Shown here piece after piece: positions 25,598 through 35,070 of a stretch of DNA of 64,000 nucleotides. The position numbers and the translations under genes are program-made. Numbering within the stretch: the first letter of the stretch is position 1; each line of letters starts with the position of its first letter. The notes beneath the pieces are model-generated. The model did no database searches and had not been told where the DNA came from. It saw only the letters and a list, made by a program, of their open reading frames with translations. Location: contig NZ_CADIJY010000002.1 in the NCBI RefSeq assembly GCF_902859735.1, forward strand, positions 558,001 to 622,000. The letters are read 5' to 3'. This stretch comes from Achromobacter aegrifaciens (GTDB lineage Bacteria; Pseudomonadota; Gammaproteobacteria; Burkholderiales; Burkholderiaceae_B).

Positions 25598-27034
25598 TTG
25601 GTCTACCCCACGCAAGAACTGCGCCTGCGCCAGCAGATGGCGCTGGCGCCTCGCCTGCAGCAATCCGTCAAGCTGCTGCAGATGACCGCGCTGGAATTCA
25701 CCACGGCAGTGGAACAGGCCTTGGCCAGCAATCCATTCCTGGAGGATCCCGACGAGCTGGAGGACGACCTGCCGGCCGCCGCGGAGGGCTTTCCTCCTGC
25801 TGACCCGCCCCAGCCCGCGCCGCTGGAGCCTGCGCCCCAGGATGATCTGCCCCCGCCTGATGCTCCCGCCTATTCCGGCGACTACCCCACGCGCGCGCAG
25901 GGCGACGGCCCGGACCGGGACCAGGGATTGTGGGTCAGCGCACCCATATCGATGAGCCAGCGCTTGTCCCAGGAACTGGGCAACTATCAATTGCAGGCGC
26001 GCGACCGCCTGCTTGCCGAGTACATCATCGACGCGCTGGATGACGACGGCTATCTGCGCACGCCGCTGTCCAATCTGTGGGAAGACGCGCCGCGCGGCGC
26101 CGAGCCCGTCCCGGATGAATGCGAATGGATGACTGCGCTGCGCCTGGTCCAGCAATTGGATGCTCCGGGCCTGGCCGCGCGCGATTTGGCCGAGTGCCTG
26201 ACGCTGCAGCTGGCGGCGGCAACCGGCATCAGCGACGAGTTGCGGACGCTCGCCCTGCGCATCGTGCACGAGCAACTCGAGCGGCTGGCCCGCAACGACT
26301 GCGTCGGCTTGCGCCAGCAGCTGGGCTGCTCCGAGGACGCCTTGCGCGAGGCCTGCGCGCTGATCCGCAGCCTGGACCCGAAGCCCGGCGGCCGCTATAG
26401 CGCCGAAGCGCCTGTCTACGTCGTGCCCGACGTATTCGTCGACAAATGGCAATCGCGCTGGCGCGTGCTGCCCAACCGCAACGCCATGCCCCAGGCGCGG
26501 CTGCACCAGACCTATGCCGAATTGTTCCGGCGCGCTCGCCTGGACGACCGCAGCCCCATGGCCCAGGAGCTGCAGGAAGCCCGCTGGCTGGTGCGCAACG
26601 TCGAACAGCGCTACATCACGATCCAGCGCGTGGCCGAAGCCATCGTCAAGCGCCAGCAGACCTTCTTCGAATATGGCGACGTGGCCTTGCGGCCGCTGAT
26701 GCTGCGCGAGGTCGCGGATGACCTGGACATGCACGAATCCACGGTGTCGCGCGCCACCGTCGGCAAGTACATGGTGACGCCGCGCGGGGTGTTCGAGTTC
26801 CGCCACTTCTTTTCGCGCGAACTGGCCACCGACACCGGCGGGTCCTGCTCCGCCACGGCGGTGCGGGCCCTGATCAAGGAGATGGTCGAGGCCGAGGATC
26901 CGGCCATGCCGCTCTCGGACGTGGCCTTGACCCAGCAACTGGCGGCCAGCGGCATACTGCTGGCGCGGCGCACGGTATCCAAGTACCGCGGGCAATTGCG
27001 CATGCCTCCCGCGGAACTGCGCCGCCGTCACTAG
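25598..27034 (+). CDS. rpoN: RNA polymerase sigma-54 factor (accessory RpoN)
   Basis: 478 aa. Region I is the Gln/Leu-rich activator-response part (LRLRQQMALAPRLQQSVKLLQMTALEF), region II is acidic and Pro-rich (~50-110), then the core-binding domain, the HTH for -12 recognition (LREVADDLDMHESTVSRAT) and the C-terminal RpoN box ARRTVSKYRGQLRMP, slightly off the usual ARRTVAKYRE. The TTG at 25598 with CAGGAGG at 25586-25592 is the best start. The usual rpoN neighbours (lptB, hpf, ptsN) are absent; activators flank it instead, so I read it as a second, dedicated copy. Preceded by a perfect sigma-54 promoter. Confidence 0.95.
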   Translation: MVYPTQELRLRQQMALAPRLQQSVKLLQMTALEFTTAVEQALASNPFLEDPDELEDDLPAAAEGFPPADPPQPAPLEPAPQDDLPPPDAPAYSGDYPTRAQGDGPDRDQGLWVSAPISMSQRLSQELGNYQLQARDRLLAEYIIDALDDDGYLRTPLSNLWEDAPRGAEPVPDECEWMTALRLVQQLDAPGLAARDLAECLTLQLAAATGISDELRTLALRIVHEQLERLARNDCVGLRQQLGCSEDALREACALIRSLDPKPGGRYSAEAPVYVVPDVFVDKWQSRWRVLPNRNAMPQARLHQTYAELFRRARLDDRSPMAQELQEARWLVRNVEQRYITIQRVAEAIVKRQQTFFEYGDVALRPLMLREVADDLDMHESTVSRATVGKYMVTPRGVFEFRHFFSRELATDTGGSCSATAVRALIKEMVEAEDPAMPLSDVALTQQLAASGILLARRTVSKYRGQLRMPPAELRRRH

Positions 27035-27061
27035 GCCGGCGCCGGCCAGGGCTTGCGCGGA

Positions 27062-30000
27062 CTAGTGGCGGGACTCCTGCCCCGGCCTGCCGGGCGCGCT
27101 GTCCAGCATGCCCAGCACGCGCTCGGTCAGCTTGTCCAGCTGGAAGGGTTTGACGATCAGCTCCAGCCCCTGTTCAAGAAAGCCCTGGCCGCGCGCCGCG
27201 CTTTCGGCGTATCCCGTCATCAGCAGCACGCGCAGGCCGGGACGCGCCACGCGGGCGGCGTCGGCCAGTTGCCGGCCATTGAGCCCCGGCAGTCCCACAT
27301 CGGTTACCAGCAGGTCGATGCCGCGCGCGGATTGCAGCAGGTCCAGGCCGGCCTCGCCGTCCACCGCCGTCAGCACCTCCAGGCCGAGTTCGGCCAGGCA
27401 TTCGCGAACCATTTCCCGCACGTTCGCATCGTCTTCCACCACCAGCACGACTTCCTTGCGCGCTGCGCCGGGCGTAGCGGCCGCCGGGCGCCCGCCGTCC
27501 TGTACGCTTTCGGGCGCGCCGTCGTAGCGCGGCAGGAATAGCCTGACCGTGGTGCCCACGTCCACCGTGCTCTCCAGGCTGGCCGCGCCGCCAGCCTGCC
27601 TGGCGAAGCCGTAAATCATGGACAAGCCCAGCCCGGTGCCCTGGCCCAAGGGCTTGGTGGTGAAGAACGGGTCGAAGGCGTGCGCCAGCACGTCTGGCGG
27701 CATGCCGCAACCCACGTCCGTCACCGATACTTCCACGTAGCGTCCCGCGTGCTCTCCGGCGCAGAGCGACAGGAGCGGATCGTGCGGCTCCACATTGCGC
27801 GCGGCAACCGTCAGCGCGCCGCCGTTCGGCATGGCGTCGCAGGCGTTGATCACCAGGTTCAGCATGGCATTCTCGAACTGGTTCTTGTCGCAGCAGACCG
27901 CCCACAATTCCTGCGGCAGATCCAGCCGCAGGGCCACGCGTTCGCCGGTGTAGCGGTGGAACAGCGCCACCATGGACTGCAGCGCGGAGGCCACGCAGAA
28001 CGGTTTGGGGTCAATGGGCTGGCGGCGCGAAAAAGTCAGTAGCCGCTGGGTCAGGTGCGCCGCCCGGTTCGCCGAATCCATGGCGACGTCCACGAAACGC
28101 AGCGCCTGTTCCGGCGCGCCGGCCGTGATCTTGCGTTGCACCAGGTAGAGCGCGCCCGAGATCCCCTGCAGCATATTGTTGAAATCGTGGGCGATGCCGC
28201 CGGTCAGGCGTCCCACCGCTTCCATCTTCTGCGACTGCCGCAGCGCGTTCTCGGTGTCGCGCAAGGCCTCGGCCTGCAGCTTCAGGTCGGTGTCGTCCCG
28301 CCCCGTCATGTACAGGCTGTCCTGGGTCCAGGACATGCTCCATGTAATCCAGCAATAGCCGCCCTCGCGCTTGAGCAGGCGGTTTTCCAGATGCCTTGCG
28401 CCGGGACGCGGACCCGCGTCGCCCGAAGACCAGCCCCAGGCCGCCAGCGTCGCCGCCAGATCGTCCGGATGGATCAGGTCGGCCAGCGCCAACGACATGA
28501 ACTGCTCAGGGGTCCAGCCTAGAATGGGCCGCACCGCAGGGTTGACGCTGACGAAGCGCCCTTGGCGGTCGACCACCGCAAGCAGTTCCGGCGAAAGGCG
28601 CCAGATCCGGTCGCGCTCCGCGATCGCGTCTTCCACGCGCTGTTCCAGCATGCGCGAATACTGCGAACGCTCGACCGCGCCGCACATGCGCTCGGCCACT
28701 TCCTCGAGGAAGGCGATATCGCTGTTCTTGAGCCTGCTGCCCGATGCGGGACACGCCAACATCGCGCCGGTATGCCGGCCCCAGCGCCGCAGCGGCACGA
28801 CGATGGCCCACGGTCGGATCTCGCCGCCGGCTTCTCCCAGCAGCGGCGCCAGGTATGTGGTGCGCCCCAGCCGCAAGGCCGCGTGATAGTCGTCGCCCAA
28901 GGCATCGAGCGTGTGCGGCGGCTGGCCAAGCAGCGTGGACCCCGGGGGCCAGACCGAAGATATGGCGGGAGCCTGGTCTTCGCCCTGCGTATCCAGCACC
29001 GCCATCTGGCCAAGCGCCAGATGCAGGCACAGCCCTTCGCATGCGGCCTGCTCTATGTCCTCCTGGCGATGCAGCTCGCGCATGCGGTCGCCCAGCGCGC
29101 CGAGGTAATTCTTGCGGTGCTGCCCTTCCCACAGCTCGGCCTCGGCCCTCTTGCGCGCCGTCACGTCCAGGAACAACGCCATCATCCTGTCGGTTCCGTC
29201 CTTGCGCGCGCGGGCCTCGTACCAGGCCTCCGTGGGCGCGGGCACCATGAACTCGAACTGGGCCGGCTCGCCGGTCTCGATGACCTGGGCGAACGTATCC
29301 ATGATCTGGCCGGGCACGCCGGGAATCATCTCGCGCAGTGTATGGCCCAGGGTATCGCCTTCCTTCATGCCTGTCTGGCGCTCGAAGGCGGGGTTCACCT
29401 CCAGGAAGCGGAAATCGACGATGCGGCCGGCGTCGTCGCGCAATGCCTCACTGAGAAAAAACGCTTCCTGCATGCCGGCAAACATGGCGCGCCAGCGTTC
29501 GCCGCTCTGGCGCAGCGCCAACTCCGTCAGATGGCGTTCTATTGCCAGGGCGGCGCTACGCGTGACCAGCGCGATCGCGTCGATATCGTGGGCGGAGGGC
29601 GAACGCACCACGCCGTAGTAATTGGAGAAGACGCCCAGCAGACGGCCGTCGGGCGCCTTGATCGGGGTGGACCAGCAGGCCCGCAGGCCGTGGGACAAGG
29701 CCAGGTCGCGCCAGCGCGCCCAACCGGGGTTCAAGGCGATATCTTCGACGTAGACCGGGCTGCCGGTGTATGCGGCCTCGCCCCAGGACGCGCTGTCCGG
29801 GCCGATAACGGCCTTGTGCACCGCGCTGTTGTAGGCGGCCGGCAGGCTGGGCGCGGCGCCATGCACCAGAAAGCCGCCGCTTTCATCCACCAGCGCGATG
29901 GAAGTGCGCAGTTCCACGCTGGACTGCGCCTCGATGGCATGCAGCACGTGCTCCAGCACCTCGGCCAGCGGCATGCCGGCGGCTATGCGCTGCAACATGA

Positions 30001-30070
30001 TGCGCTCGTCTTCCAGGCGGGCAAGCGTGTCCGTCCAGGGTAGCGCCACTCGGTCCCGCTTGGTCAGCAT
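27062..30070 (-). CDS. Hybrid sensor histidine kinase (GAF-PAS-GAF-PAS-HisKA-HATPase-REC)
   Basis: 1002 aa, no membrane helices, so a cytosolic sensor. Approximate order: GAF (30-175), PAS (190-310), GAF (330-475), PAS (490-610), HisKA with phospho-His in GGIAHDFNNMLQG (~640-705), HATPase (NLVINACDAMPNGG, DVGCGMPPDV, GTGLGLSMIYGF), and a C-terminal receiver (VLVVEDDANVREM, LLVTDVGLPGLNG, LIVKPFQ). It lacks an output domain of its own and the last receiver may relay phosphate. Converges on the sigma-54 gene with 27 bases between; it could feed the nearby NtrC-type regulator, but this is inference from position. Confidence 0.93.
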   Translation of the reverse strand: MLTKRDRVALPWTDTLARLEDERIMLQRIAAGMPLAEVLEHVLHAIEAQSSVELRTSIALVDESGGFLVHGAAPSLPAAYNSAVHKAVIGPDSASWGEAAYTGSPVYVEDIALNPGWARWRDLALSHGLRACWSTPIKAPDGRLLGVFSNYYGVVRSPSAHDIDAIALVTRSAALAIERHLTELALRQSGERWRAMFAGMQEAFFLSEALRDDAGRIVDFRFLEVNPAFERQTGMKEGDTLGHTLREMIPGVPGQIMDTFAQVIETGEPAQFEFMVPAPTEAWYEARARKDGTDRMMALFLDVTARKRAEAELWEGQHRKNYLGALGDRMRELHRQEDIEQAACEGLCLHLALGQMAVLDTQGEDQAPAISSVWPPGSTLLGQPPHTLDALGDDYHAALRLGRTTYLAPLLGEAGGEIRPWAIVVPLRRWGRHTGAMLACPASGSRLKNSDIAFLEEVAERMCGAVERSQYSRMLEQRVEDAIAERDRIWRLSPELLAVVDRQGRFVSVNPAVRPILGWTPEQFMSLALADLIHPDDLAATLAAWGWSSGDAGPRPGARHLENRLLKREGGYCWITWSMSWTQDSLYMTGRDDTDLKLQAEALRDTENALRQSQKMEAVGRLTGGIAHDFNNMLQGISGALYLVQRKITAGAPEQALRFVDVAMDSANRAAHLTQRLLTFSRRQPIDPKPFCVASALQSMVALFHRYTGERVALRLDLPQELWAVCCDKNQFENAMLNLVINACDAMPNGGALTVAARNVEPHDPLLSLCAGEHAGRYVEVSVTDVGCGMPPDVLAHAFDPFFTTKPLGQGTGLGLSMIYGFARQAGGAASLESTVDVGTTVRLFLPRYDGAPESVQDGGRPAAATPGAARKEVVLVVEDDANVREMVRECLAELGLEVLTAVDGEAGLDLLQSARGIDLLVTDVGLPGLNGRQLADAARVARPGLRVLLMTGYAESAARGQGFLEQGLELIVKPFQLDKLTERVLGMLDSAPGRPGQESRH

Positions 30071-30155
30071 GTCGGCCCCCTTGCCCCTAGACTGTATTGC
30101 GGCAATGGCCGCGCAGCCGAAACGCTAGGTAACGCGACGCTACGGTTAGCGCGGG

Positions 30156-30180
30156 AGACGGACGAATCAAGCGTCCGTCT
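30156..30180 (-). terminator. Hairpin after the DUF2325 gene
   Basis: AGACGGACG (30156-30164) pairs perfectly with CGTCCGTCT (30172-30180), 7-base loop. It directly abuts the DUF2325 stop codon and precedes the kinase gene; no T tract follows on the minus strand, so strength as an intrinsic terminator is uncertain. Confidence 0.6.
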
Positions 30181-30879
30181 TCAGCGGTGCACGCTCCAGC
30201 CGCAGCGCCCCTGCAAGGCTTCGGGCTTGTCGACCAGCACGCATTGTTTACCGGTGCGGGTGCAATGGTCCTTCACGCGCCAGTAGGCGCCGTGGCTGAC
30301 GCAACCGGTCTGGCAGATCACCAGGTCCGCGGCCACCAGGCTGGCTTCCAGCGTGTCGCCATCGGCATCCGCGCCGCCATCATGGCCGAGATAGCGCCCG
30401 CCGGCCAGTTCGACCACCTTGCGCGTCAGCGCCAGGGCCACCGCGTCCTCGCCCACGCACAGCACCGCCTTCTCGCGCAGCACCACCGCTGACGGCGCGG
30501 GACGCCAGGCGGGCGGTTCCGCGAGCGTTTCGAGTTCACGTGTGGCAGCGCCGGTCCGCCCTTGCCAGGCCAGGCGTTCACGCATGAGCGTCTGCACGCG
30601 CTCCATCAGCTGGGCGACGCTGCGCGCCAGCGCCACGCGCTTGGGCAGGCCTGGAATGGAAGTCTCCAGCGTCTTGCGGTCTTCACGCGCCCAAGCCAGC
30701 GCCGTGTCGCGCACGATGACGGCTGCGCGCAGGCGCATGGCCTCGCTCTCCAGATACAGGATGCGCGCGGCCTGGGCTGCCAGGAGCCGGCTGCAATGCG
30801 CTTGCGCCTGCCCGTAGGCGGCGAGCAGCGCGGCATGTTCGCGTTGCAGGTTCTGGCTGTCGGGAGAGGTAGGATTCAT
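30181..30879 (-). CDS. DUF2325 domain protein
   Basis: 232 aa. The N-terminal ~140 residues form helical, coiled-coil-like sequence (LLAAYGQAQAHCSRLLAAQA, LARSVAQLMERVQTLMRERL). The C-terminal ~95 residues match DUF2325: AVLCVGEDAVALALTRKVVE, GGRYLGHDGG, ADLVICQTGCVSHGAYWRVKDHC, CVLVDKPEAL, with conserved Cys and His. Function unknown. Upstream DNA (30926-30945) holds an AT-rich stretch with TGAGAATTA, resembling half of a Fur-type operator. Confidence 0.85.
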   Translation of the reverse strand: MNPTSPDSQNLQREHAALLAAYGQAQAHCSRLLAAQAARILYLESEAMRLRAAVIVRDTALAWAREDRKTLETSIPGLPKRVALARSVAQLMERVQTLMRERLAWQGRTGAATRELETLAEPPAWRPAPSAVVLREKAVLCVGEDAVALALTRKVVELAGGRYLGHDGGADADGDTLEASLVAADLVICQTGCVSHGAYWRVKDHCTRTGKQCVLVDKPEALQGRCGWSVHR

Positions 30880-30925
30880 CGCGGCCCTCGGAACTGGATG
30901 GGATGGCGCTCACCGAGCGTGCCGC

Positions 30926-30945
30926 AAATTATAAATGAGAATTAC
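30926..30945 (-). promoter_or_regulatory. Possible Fur-like half-site upstream of DUF2325
   Basis: AAATTATAAATGAGAATTAC stands out in an otherwise GC-rich region. TGAGAAT is the half-site common in beta-proteobacterial Fur operators, but the second half is poor. Weak evidence. Confidence 0.25.
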
Positions 30946-30961
30946 TAGCTTTTAGACCATC

Positions 30962-32269
30962 CTAGGATATGCCCCGCCCCACCGCGGCGGATGCCGGCAC
31001 GCGGCCCGTGCGCTTGTACAGGCCGGCGCTGATCGCCAGCGCCAACGCGAGCAGCCCGCCGGCCATCGCGGCCACGCCGGGCCACTGGCCCGTGGTCCAG
31101 AAGTGTCCGCCCAGCGATCCGAGCACGCTCGATCCCACGTAGTACACCAGCAGATAGAGCGACGCCGCCAGCGCCTTGTAGCCGCGCGCCATCTGTCCGA
31201 CCCAGCCGCTGGCGACGGCGTGGGCCGCGAAAAAGCCGAAGGTGAACACCACGATCCCGGCGATCAGCAGAGGCAGCCAGTTGGACAGCGTCAGCAGCAA
31301 CCCCGCCAGCGCCAAGCCGGTGGCGGCCGACAGCATCGCGCCGCGTCCATGGCGGTCGGCCAGGCGGCCGAACCAGGTCGAGGCGAAGATGCCGACCAGA
31401 TAGACCACGAAGATGAAGCCAATGAAGGTCTGGCTCAGCGAAAACGGCGGCAGCAGCAGGCGAAAACCCACGTAGTTGTAGACCGTGACGAACGCGCCCA
31501 TCAGCAGGCCGCCCAGCGCGAACAGCCCGCACAGGGGGCCATTTTTCAGGTGCGAGGCGGCGCCTGCGCGCACATCGCCCCACACGCCAGCCCAGCCCCG
31601 GCCCCGCTGGGGCGCGAACCTGCGCGACGCAGGCAGCAGCCAGACGAACAGCACCGCCGCCACGATACCCAGGAGGCCCAGCGTGCCCAGCGCGGCGCGC
31701 CAGCCGAAATGATCCGACACCAGGCCGGTGATGACGCGGCCGGACAAGCCGCCGAACGCGCTGCCGCCGATGTACAGGCCCATGGCGAAACCCAGCGTTC
31801 CTGGCTCGACCTCTTCGGCCAGGTAGGCCATGGCCAGCGCCGGCACGCCGCCCATGGCCAGCCCTTGCAGCGCGCGCAGCGCCAGCAGGCTGTGCCAGTC
31901 GGGCGCGGCGGCGGCGATGGTGCCGAGCACGGCGGACACGAACAGCGACAGCGCCATGGCGCGTTTGCGCGGCACGGCTTGTGAAAACAAGCCCACGAAG
32001 AAGATGGCGACGGCCAGGAAAGCGGTGCACAGGGACAGCACCAGGCTGCTCTGCGCGGGCGATACGCCGAACGCATGGGTGAACAGCGGCATCAGCGGCT
32101 GCACGCAATACAGCAGGGAAAAAGTGGAGAAACCGGCCGCGAACAAGGCCCACTGGGCGCGCCGCAAACCGGGCGTGCCGCGGGCGAGATGATCGGTGGA
32201 AGCAGAGACAGGCTCCGCCGGCGCGGACGCGGCGGTTGGGGATGAGGGACTGGCTAATGGGGCAGACAT
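30962..32269 (-). CDS. MFS transporter (YnfM/AraJ-like, 12 TM)
   Basis: 435 aa after choosing the ATG at 32269 (MSAPLASPSSPTAASAPAEP, a disordered cytosolic start); the longer frame to 32362 crosses the promoter region. Twelve hydrophobic helices in two halves; helix 2-3 loop FSQAVPRKRAMALSL and helix 8-9 loop GRLADRHGRGAML are the typical MFS signatures, and GGVPALAMAYLAEEV marks helix 4-5. Looks like an inner-membrane efflux or uptake permease of the YnfM group; substrate unknown. Diverges from a LysR regulator that probably controls it. Confidence 0.9.
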   Translation of the reverse strand: MSAPLASPSSPTAASAPAEPVSASTDHLARGTPGLRRAQWALFAAGFSTFSLLYCVQPLMPLFTHAFGVSPAQSSLVLSLCTAFLAVAIFFVGLFSQAVPRKRAMALSLFVSAVLGTIAAAAPDWHSLLALRALQGLAMGGVPALAMAYLAEEVEPGTLGFAMGLYIGGSAFGGLSGRVITGLVSDHFGWRAALGTLGLLGIVAAVLFVWLLPASRRFAPQRGRGWAGVWGDVRAGAASHLKNGPLCGLFALGGLLMGAFVTVYNYVGFRLLLPPFSLSQTFIGFIFVVYLVGIFASTWFGRLADRHGRGAMLSAATGLALAGLLLTLSNWLPLLIAGIVVFTFGFFAAHAVASGWVGQMARGYKALAASLYLLVYYVGSSVLGSLGGHFWTTGQWPGVAAMAGGLLALALAISAGLYKRTGRVPASAAVGRGIS

Positions 32270-32328
32270 CGGGATTCTCGAGAACAGCGGGCATGCAGCC
32301 CACGCCACCAAGGTAGACTTTTCCCCTG

Positions 32329-32345
32329 CATATGTCCAATATATG
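32329..32345. promoter_or_regulatory. Inverted repeat CATAT-N7-ATATG between MFS and LysR genes
   Basis: CATAT (32329-32333) and ATATG (32341-32345) form an inverted repeat in the 104-base divergent region; the geometry fits a LysR-type T-N11-A operator controlling both genes. Confidence 0.5.
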
Positions 32346-32373
32346 AAAGTCATCCCGACCATATTTAATAACG

Positions 32374-33264
32374 ATGGAATTGCGCCACCTGCGGTATTTC
32401 ACCGCCGTCGCCGAAGAGCTGCACTTCACGCGCGCCGCCGCCAGGCTGGGCATAGGCCAACCGCCGTTGAGCCAGCAGATCCAGCAGCTGGAACGCGAGA
32501 TCGGCACCCCGCTGTTCCTGCGCCTGCCGCGAGGCATCGCGCTGACCGAGGCCGGCTCCCAGTTCCTGGAAGACGCCCGCGCCATCCTCGCCAGCGCCGA
32601 CCGCGCCGTCGACACGGCCCGCCGGCTGGGCCGCGGGGAACGCGGAGCAATCACCGTGGGATTCACGGCGTCCGCGGTGTTCCACCCCTACCTGCCCCGC
32701 GCCATCCGGGCGTACCGGGACCGTTATCCCGACGTGCGCGTCACGCTCACCGAGAGCAATACGGTCACGCTGCTGCGCGGCCTGCGCGCGGGCGACGTCG
32801 ACGTGGCCTTCGTGCGGCCTCCCTATGTGCTGGACCCGGAGTTCGAGTCCGAGCGCGTGCTGGACGAACCCATGCTGGTGGCCCTGCCGCCAGACCATGC
32901 GCTGAGCCGCAAGCGCAGCGTGCCCATCGCCGCGTTGGCGGACGAGGATTTCGTGCTGTATCCGCGCCCCATCGGCGCGGGCCTGTACGACGCCATCATG
33001 TCGGCGTGCCAGCGCGCCGGCTTCGTGCCGCGGGTCATCCAGGAAGCGCCGCAGATGGCCTCCATCGTGAGTCTGGTGGCTGCCGGCGTGGGCATTTCGG
33101 TCGTGCCTGCGGCGATGCGGCACATGGGCGCGCAAGGCATCGAGTACCGGCCCATCAAGGGCGACGCGCCGCACGCCCTGCTGGACATGGCCTACCGCCG
33201 CCACGACCGCTCGACCGCGGCGGGCAACGCCGTGGACATGCTGCGCGCGCTGGCCCACCCCTAG
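32374..33264 (+). CDS. LysR-family transcriptional regulator
   Basis: 296 aa. N-terminal winged HTH (MELRHLRYFTAVAEELHFTRAAARLGIGQ, PPLSQQIQQLEREIG) of the BenM/CatM-like subgroup, followed by the two-lobe effector domain (TVGFTASAVFHPYLPRAI; MASIVSLVAAGVGISVVP). Usually activates a divergent gene on effector binding; here the partner is the MFS transporter. Effector unknown. Confidence 0.93.
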   Translation: MELRHLRYFTAVAEELHFTRAAARLGIGQPPLSQQIQQLEREIGTPLFLRLPRGIALTEAGSQFLEDARAILASADRAVDTARRLGRGERGAITVGFTASAVFHPYLPRAIRAYRDRYPDVRVTLTESNTVTLLRGLRAGDVDVAFVRPPYVLDPEFESERVLDEPMLVALPPDHALSRKRSVPIAALADEDFVLYPRPIGAGLYDAIMSACQRAGFVPRVIQEAPQMASIVSLVAAGVGISVVPAAMRHMGAQGIEYRPIKGDAPHALLDMAYRRHDRSTAAGNAVDMLRALAHP

Positions 33265-33409
33265 GCCGCGCTACGGTATCGCCCTGTCGCGTTTGTCATT
33301 TTCTGTAAGATCAGCGTCCGGGCCGCAATGTAAATTTGGCGCGCGCGGCGGTCCGTCCCTGTCCAAGGACACGGCGTCGCGCGATTCCAACCTGTACAAA
33401 GGTGAAATA

Positions 33410-35065
33410 GTGCGACGTACCCTTCTGGCCTTGGCCATCGCGACGATCCCCGGCCTGGCCGCAGCCGCCGGACTGCCTTCCTCCATCGGTTCCGTGACCG
33501 TCTACCAGGACCGCGCCGTCGTGACGCGCGCCGCCAGCAGCGAGCTGGCCGCCGGCGAACACGAGCTGGTGCTGGAGAAGCTGCCGGCCAGCCTGCAGGA
33601 AAATTCGCTGCAAGTCTCGGCCAAGAGCACCGGCCAGGCGACATTGCTGGACGTGAAGGTGCGCGACGCCTATCAGGCAGACACCGCCAACGAGCGCGTC
33701 AAGCTGCTGGAGGAACAGGTACGCAAGCTGCAAGGCCAGCAGGCGCTGCTGGACGACGAGGCCGCGGTGCTGGACAACCAGCGCGAGCTGGTGCTGATGA
33801 TGCAGCGGGGCGCCACCGAACCGTCGAAGGACGGCGCGCGCCTGACGCTGGACGAACTGAAGGCGATCCAATCGCTGAGCGCGGACTCCCTGGCCAAGTC
33901 GCTGGCCGGACTGCGCCGGGTGGCCGAACAGAAAGAGGTGCTGGAGCGCGAGCTGACCGCCTTGCAGAACCAGCTGGATCAGCTGCAAAGCTCGCTCAAC
34001 CGCCGCACCAAGACCGTCACCCTGCGCGTCAACCTGGCCCGCGCGGGCAAGCTGGACCTGAACGTTTCCTACGCCGTGGCCGGGGCCCGCTGGACGCCCG
34101 CATACGATGCGCGCCTGCGCCCGGCCGATCGCAGCGTGGACCTGGGCTATTTCGGCGTCATCCGCCAGGACACCGGTGAAGACTGGAATAACGTCAAGCT
34201 CACGCTGTCCACCGCAAGGCCCTCGCTGGGCGGCGGCGCGCCCGCGCTGCAGCCGTGGATCGTCGACGTGGCCGCCCCGCCGCCTCCGCCCCGCCCGCGC
34301 CCCAGCCCCGCGCCGGTCGCGGCAGCCAGGCAAGAGGCCGAAGCCAAGATGTCGCGCCAGCGCGTCCAGTCCTTCGAGGACGCCGGCGCGCCGGTCGCCG
34401 AGATGATTCCCGAGCCGCTGGAGCAGGCGACCGCCCAGGTGCAGGCCGAAGCGACCAGCGCATCGTTCCAGATCAAGAGTCCGGCCACCCTGCCGTCCGA
34501 CAATTCCTCGCAGCGCGTGGCCATCGCCACGGCCAAGCTGCCCGCCACGCTGCAATACCAGTCCACGCCGGCGCTGCGCGAAGCCATGTTCCTGACCGCG
34601 CACGCCAGCAACAACACGGAATTCCCCTTCCTGGCCGGTTCGCTGAACACCTTCCTGGACGACGCCTTCGTCGCGGCCAGCTCCATGAAGGCGGTGATGC
34701 CCGGCGAGAAGCTCGAATTGGCGCTGGGCGCCGACGAAGGCATCTCGATCAAGCGCCAGCTGGTCAACCGCTATACCGAAAGCACCGGCTTTTCGGGCAG
34801 CGGCAAGCGCGTGACCTACGAGTACAAGATCACGGTCAAGAACAACAAGGCCACCAAGGAGCAAGTGTCGTTCAAGGACCGCCTGCCCATCTCGCGCAAC
34901 GAGAAGATCGTGGTCAAGCTGTTGTCGCCGGCAGACCGCGAGATCAAGCGCGAGGAAGACGGCAAGCTGGTATGGGACTGGGAAATGGAGCCCGGCAAGT
35001 CGCGCGAGACGGTGCTGAAGTTCTCGGTCGACTATCCGGGCGACATCGAGGTGTCCGGCATCTGA
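33410..35065 (+). CDS. DUF4139 / mucoidy-inhibitor-A-like exported protein
   Basis: 551 aa. The GTG at 33410 with AAAGGTG upstream gives a signal peptide (VRRTLLALAIATIPGLAAAA). N-terminal DUF4140 (SVTVYQDRAVVTRAASSELA), a coiled coil (~85-190: VKLLEEQVRKLQGQQALLDD), and the C-terminal DUF4139 beta domain (LNVSYAVAGARWTPAYDARL, GVIRQDTGEDWNNVKLTLST). A Pro-rich linker PPPPPRPRPSPAP lies around 285-300. Function unknown; similar proteins were named for an effect on mucoidy. The longer frame from 33293 lacks a signal peptide and ribosome site. Confidence 0.85.
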   Translation: MRRTLLALAIATIPGLAAAAGLPSSIGSVTVYQDRAVVTRAASSELAAGEHELVLEKLPASLQENSLQVSAKSTGQATLLDVKVRDAYQADTANERVKLLEEQVRKLQGQQALLDDEAAVLDNQRELVLMMQRGATEPSKDGARLTLDELKAIQSLSADSLAKSLAGLRRVAEQKEVLERELTALQNQLDQLQSSLNRRTKTVTLRVNLARAGKLDLNVSYAVAGARWTPAYDARLRPADRSVDLGYFGVIRQDTGEDWNNVKLTLSTARPSLGGGAPALQPWIVDVAAPPPPPRPRPSPAPVAAARQEAEAKMSRQRVQSFEDAGAPVAEMIPEPLEQATAQVQAEATSASFQIKSPATLPSDNSSQRVAIATAKLPATLQYQSTPALREAMFLTAHASNNTEFPFLAGSLNTFLDDAFVAASSMKAVMPGEKLELALGADEGISIKRQLVNRYTESTGFSGSGKRVTYEYKITVKNNKATKEQVSFKDRLPISRNEKIVVKLLSPADREIKREEDGKLVWDWEMEPGKSRETVLKFSVDYPGDIEVSGI

Positions 35066-35070
35066 CGCGC

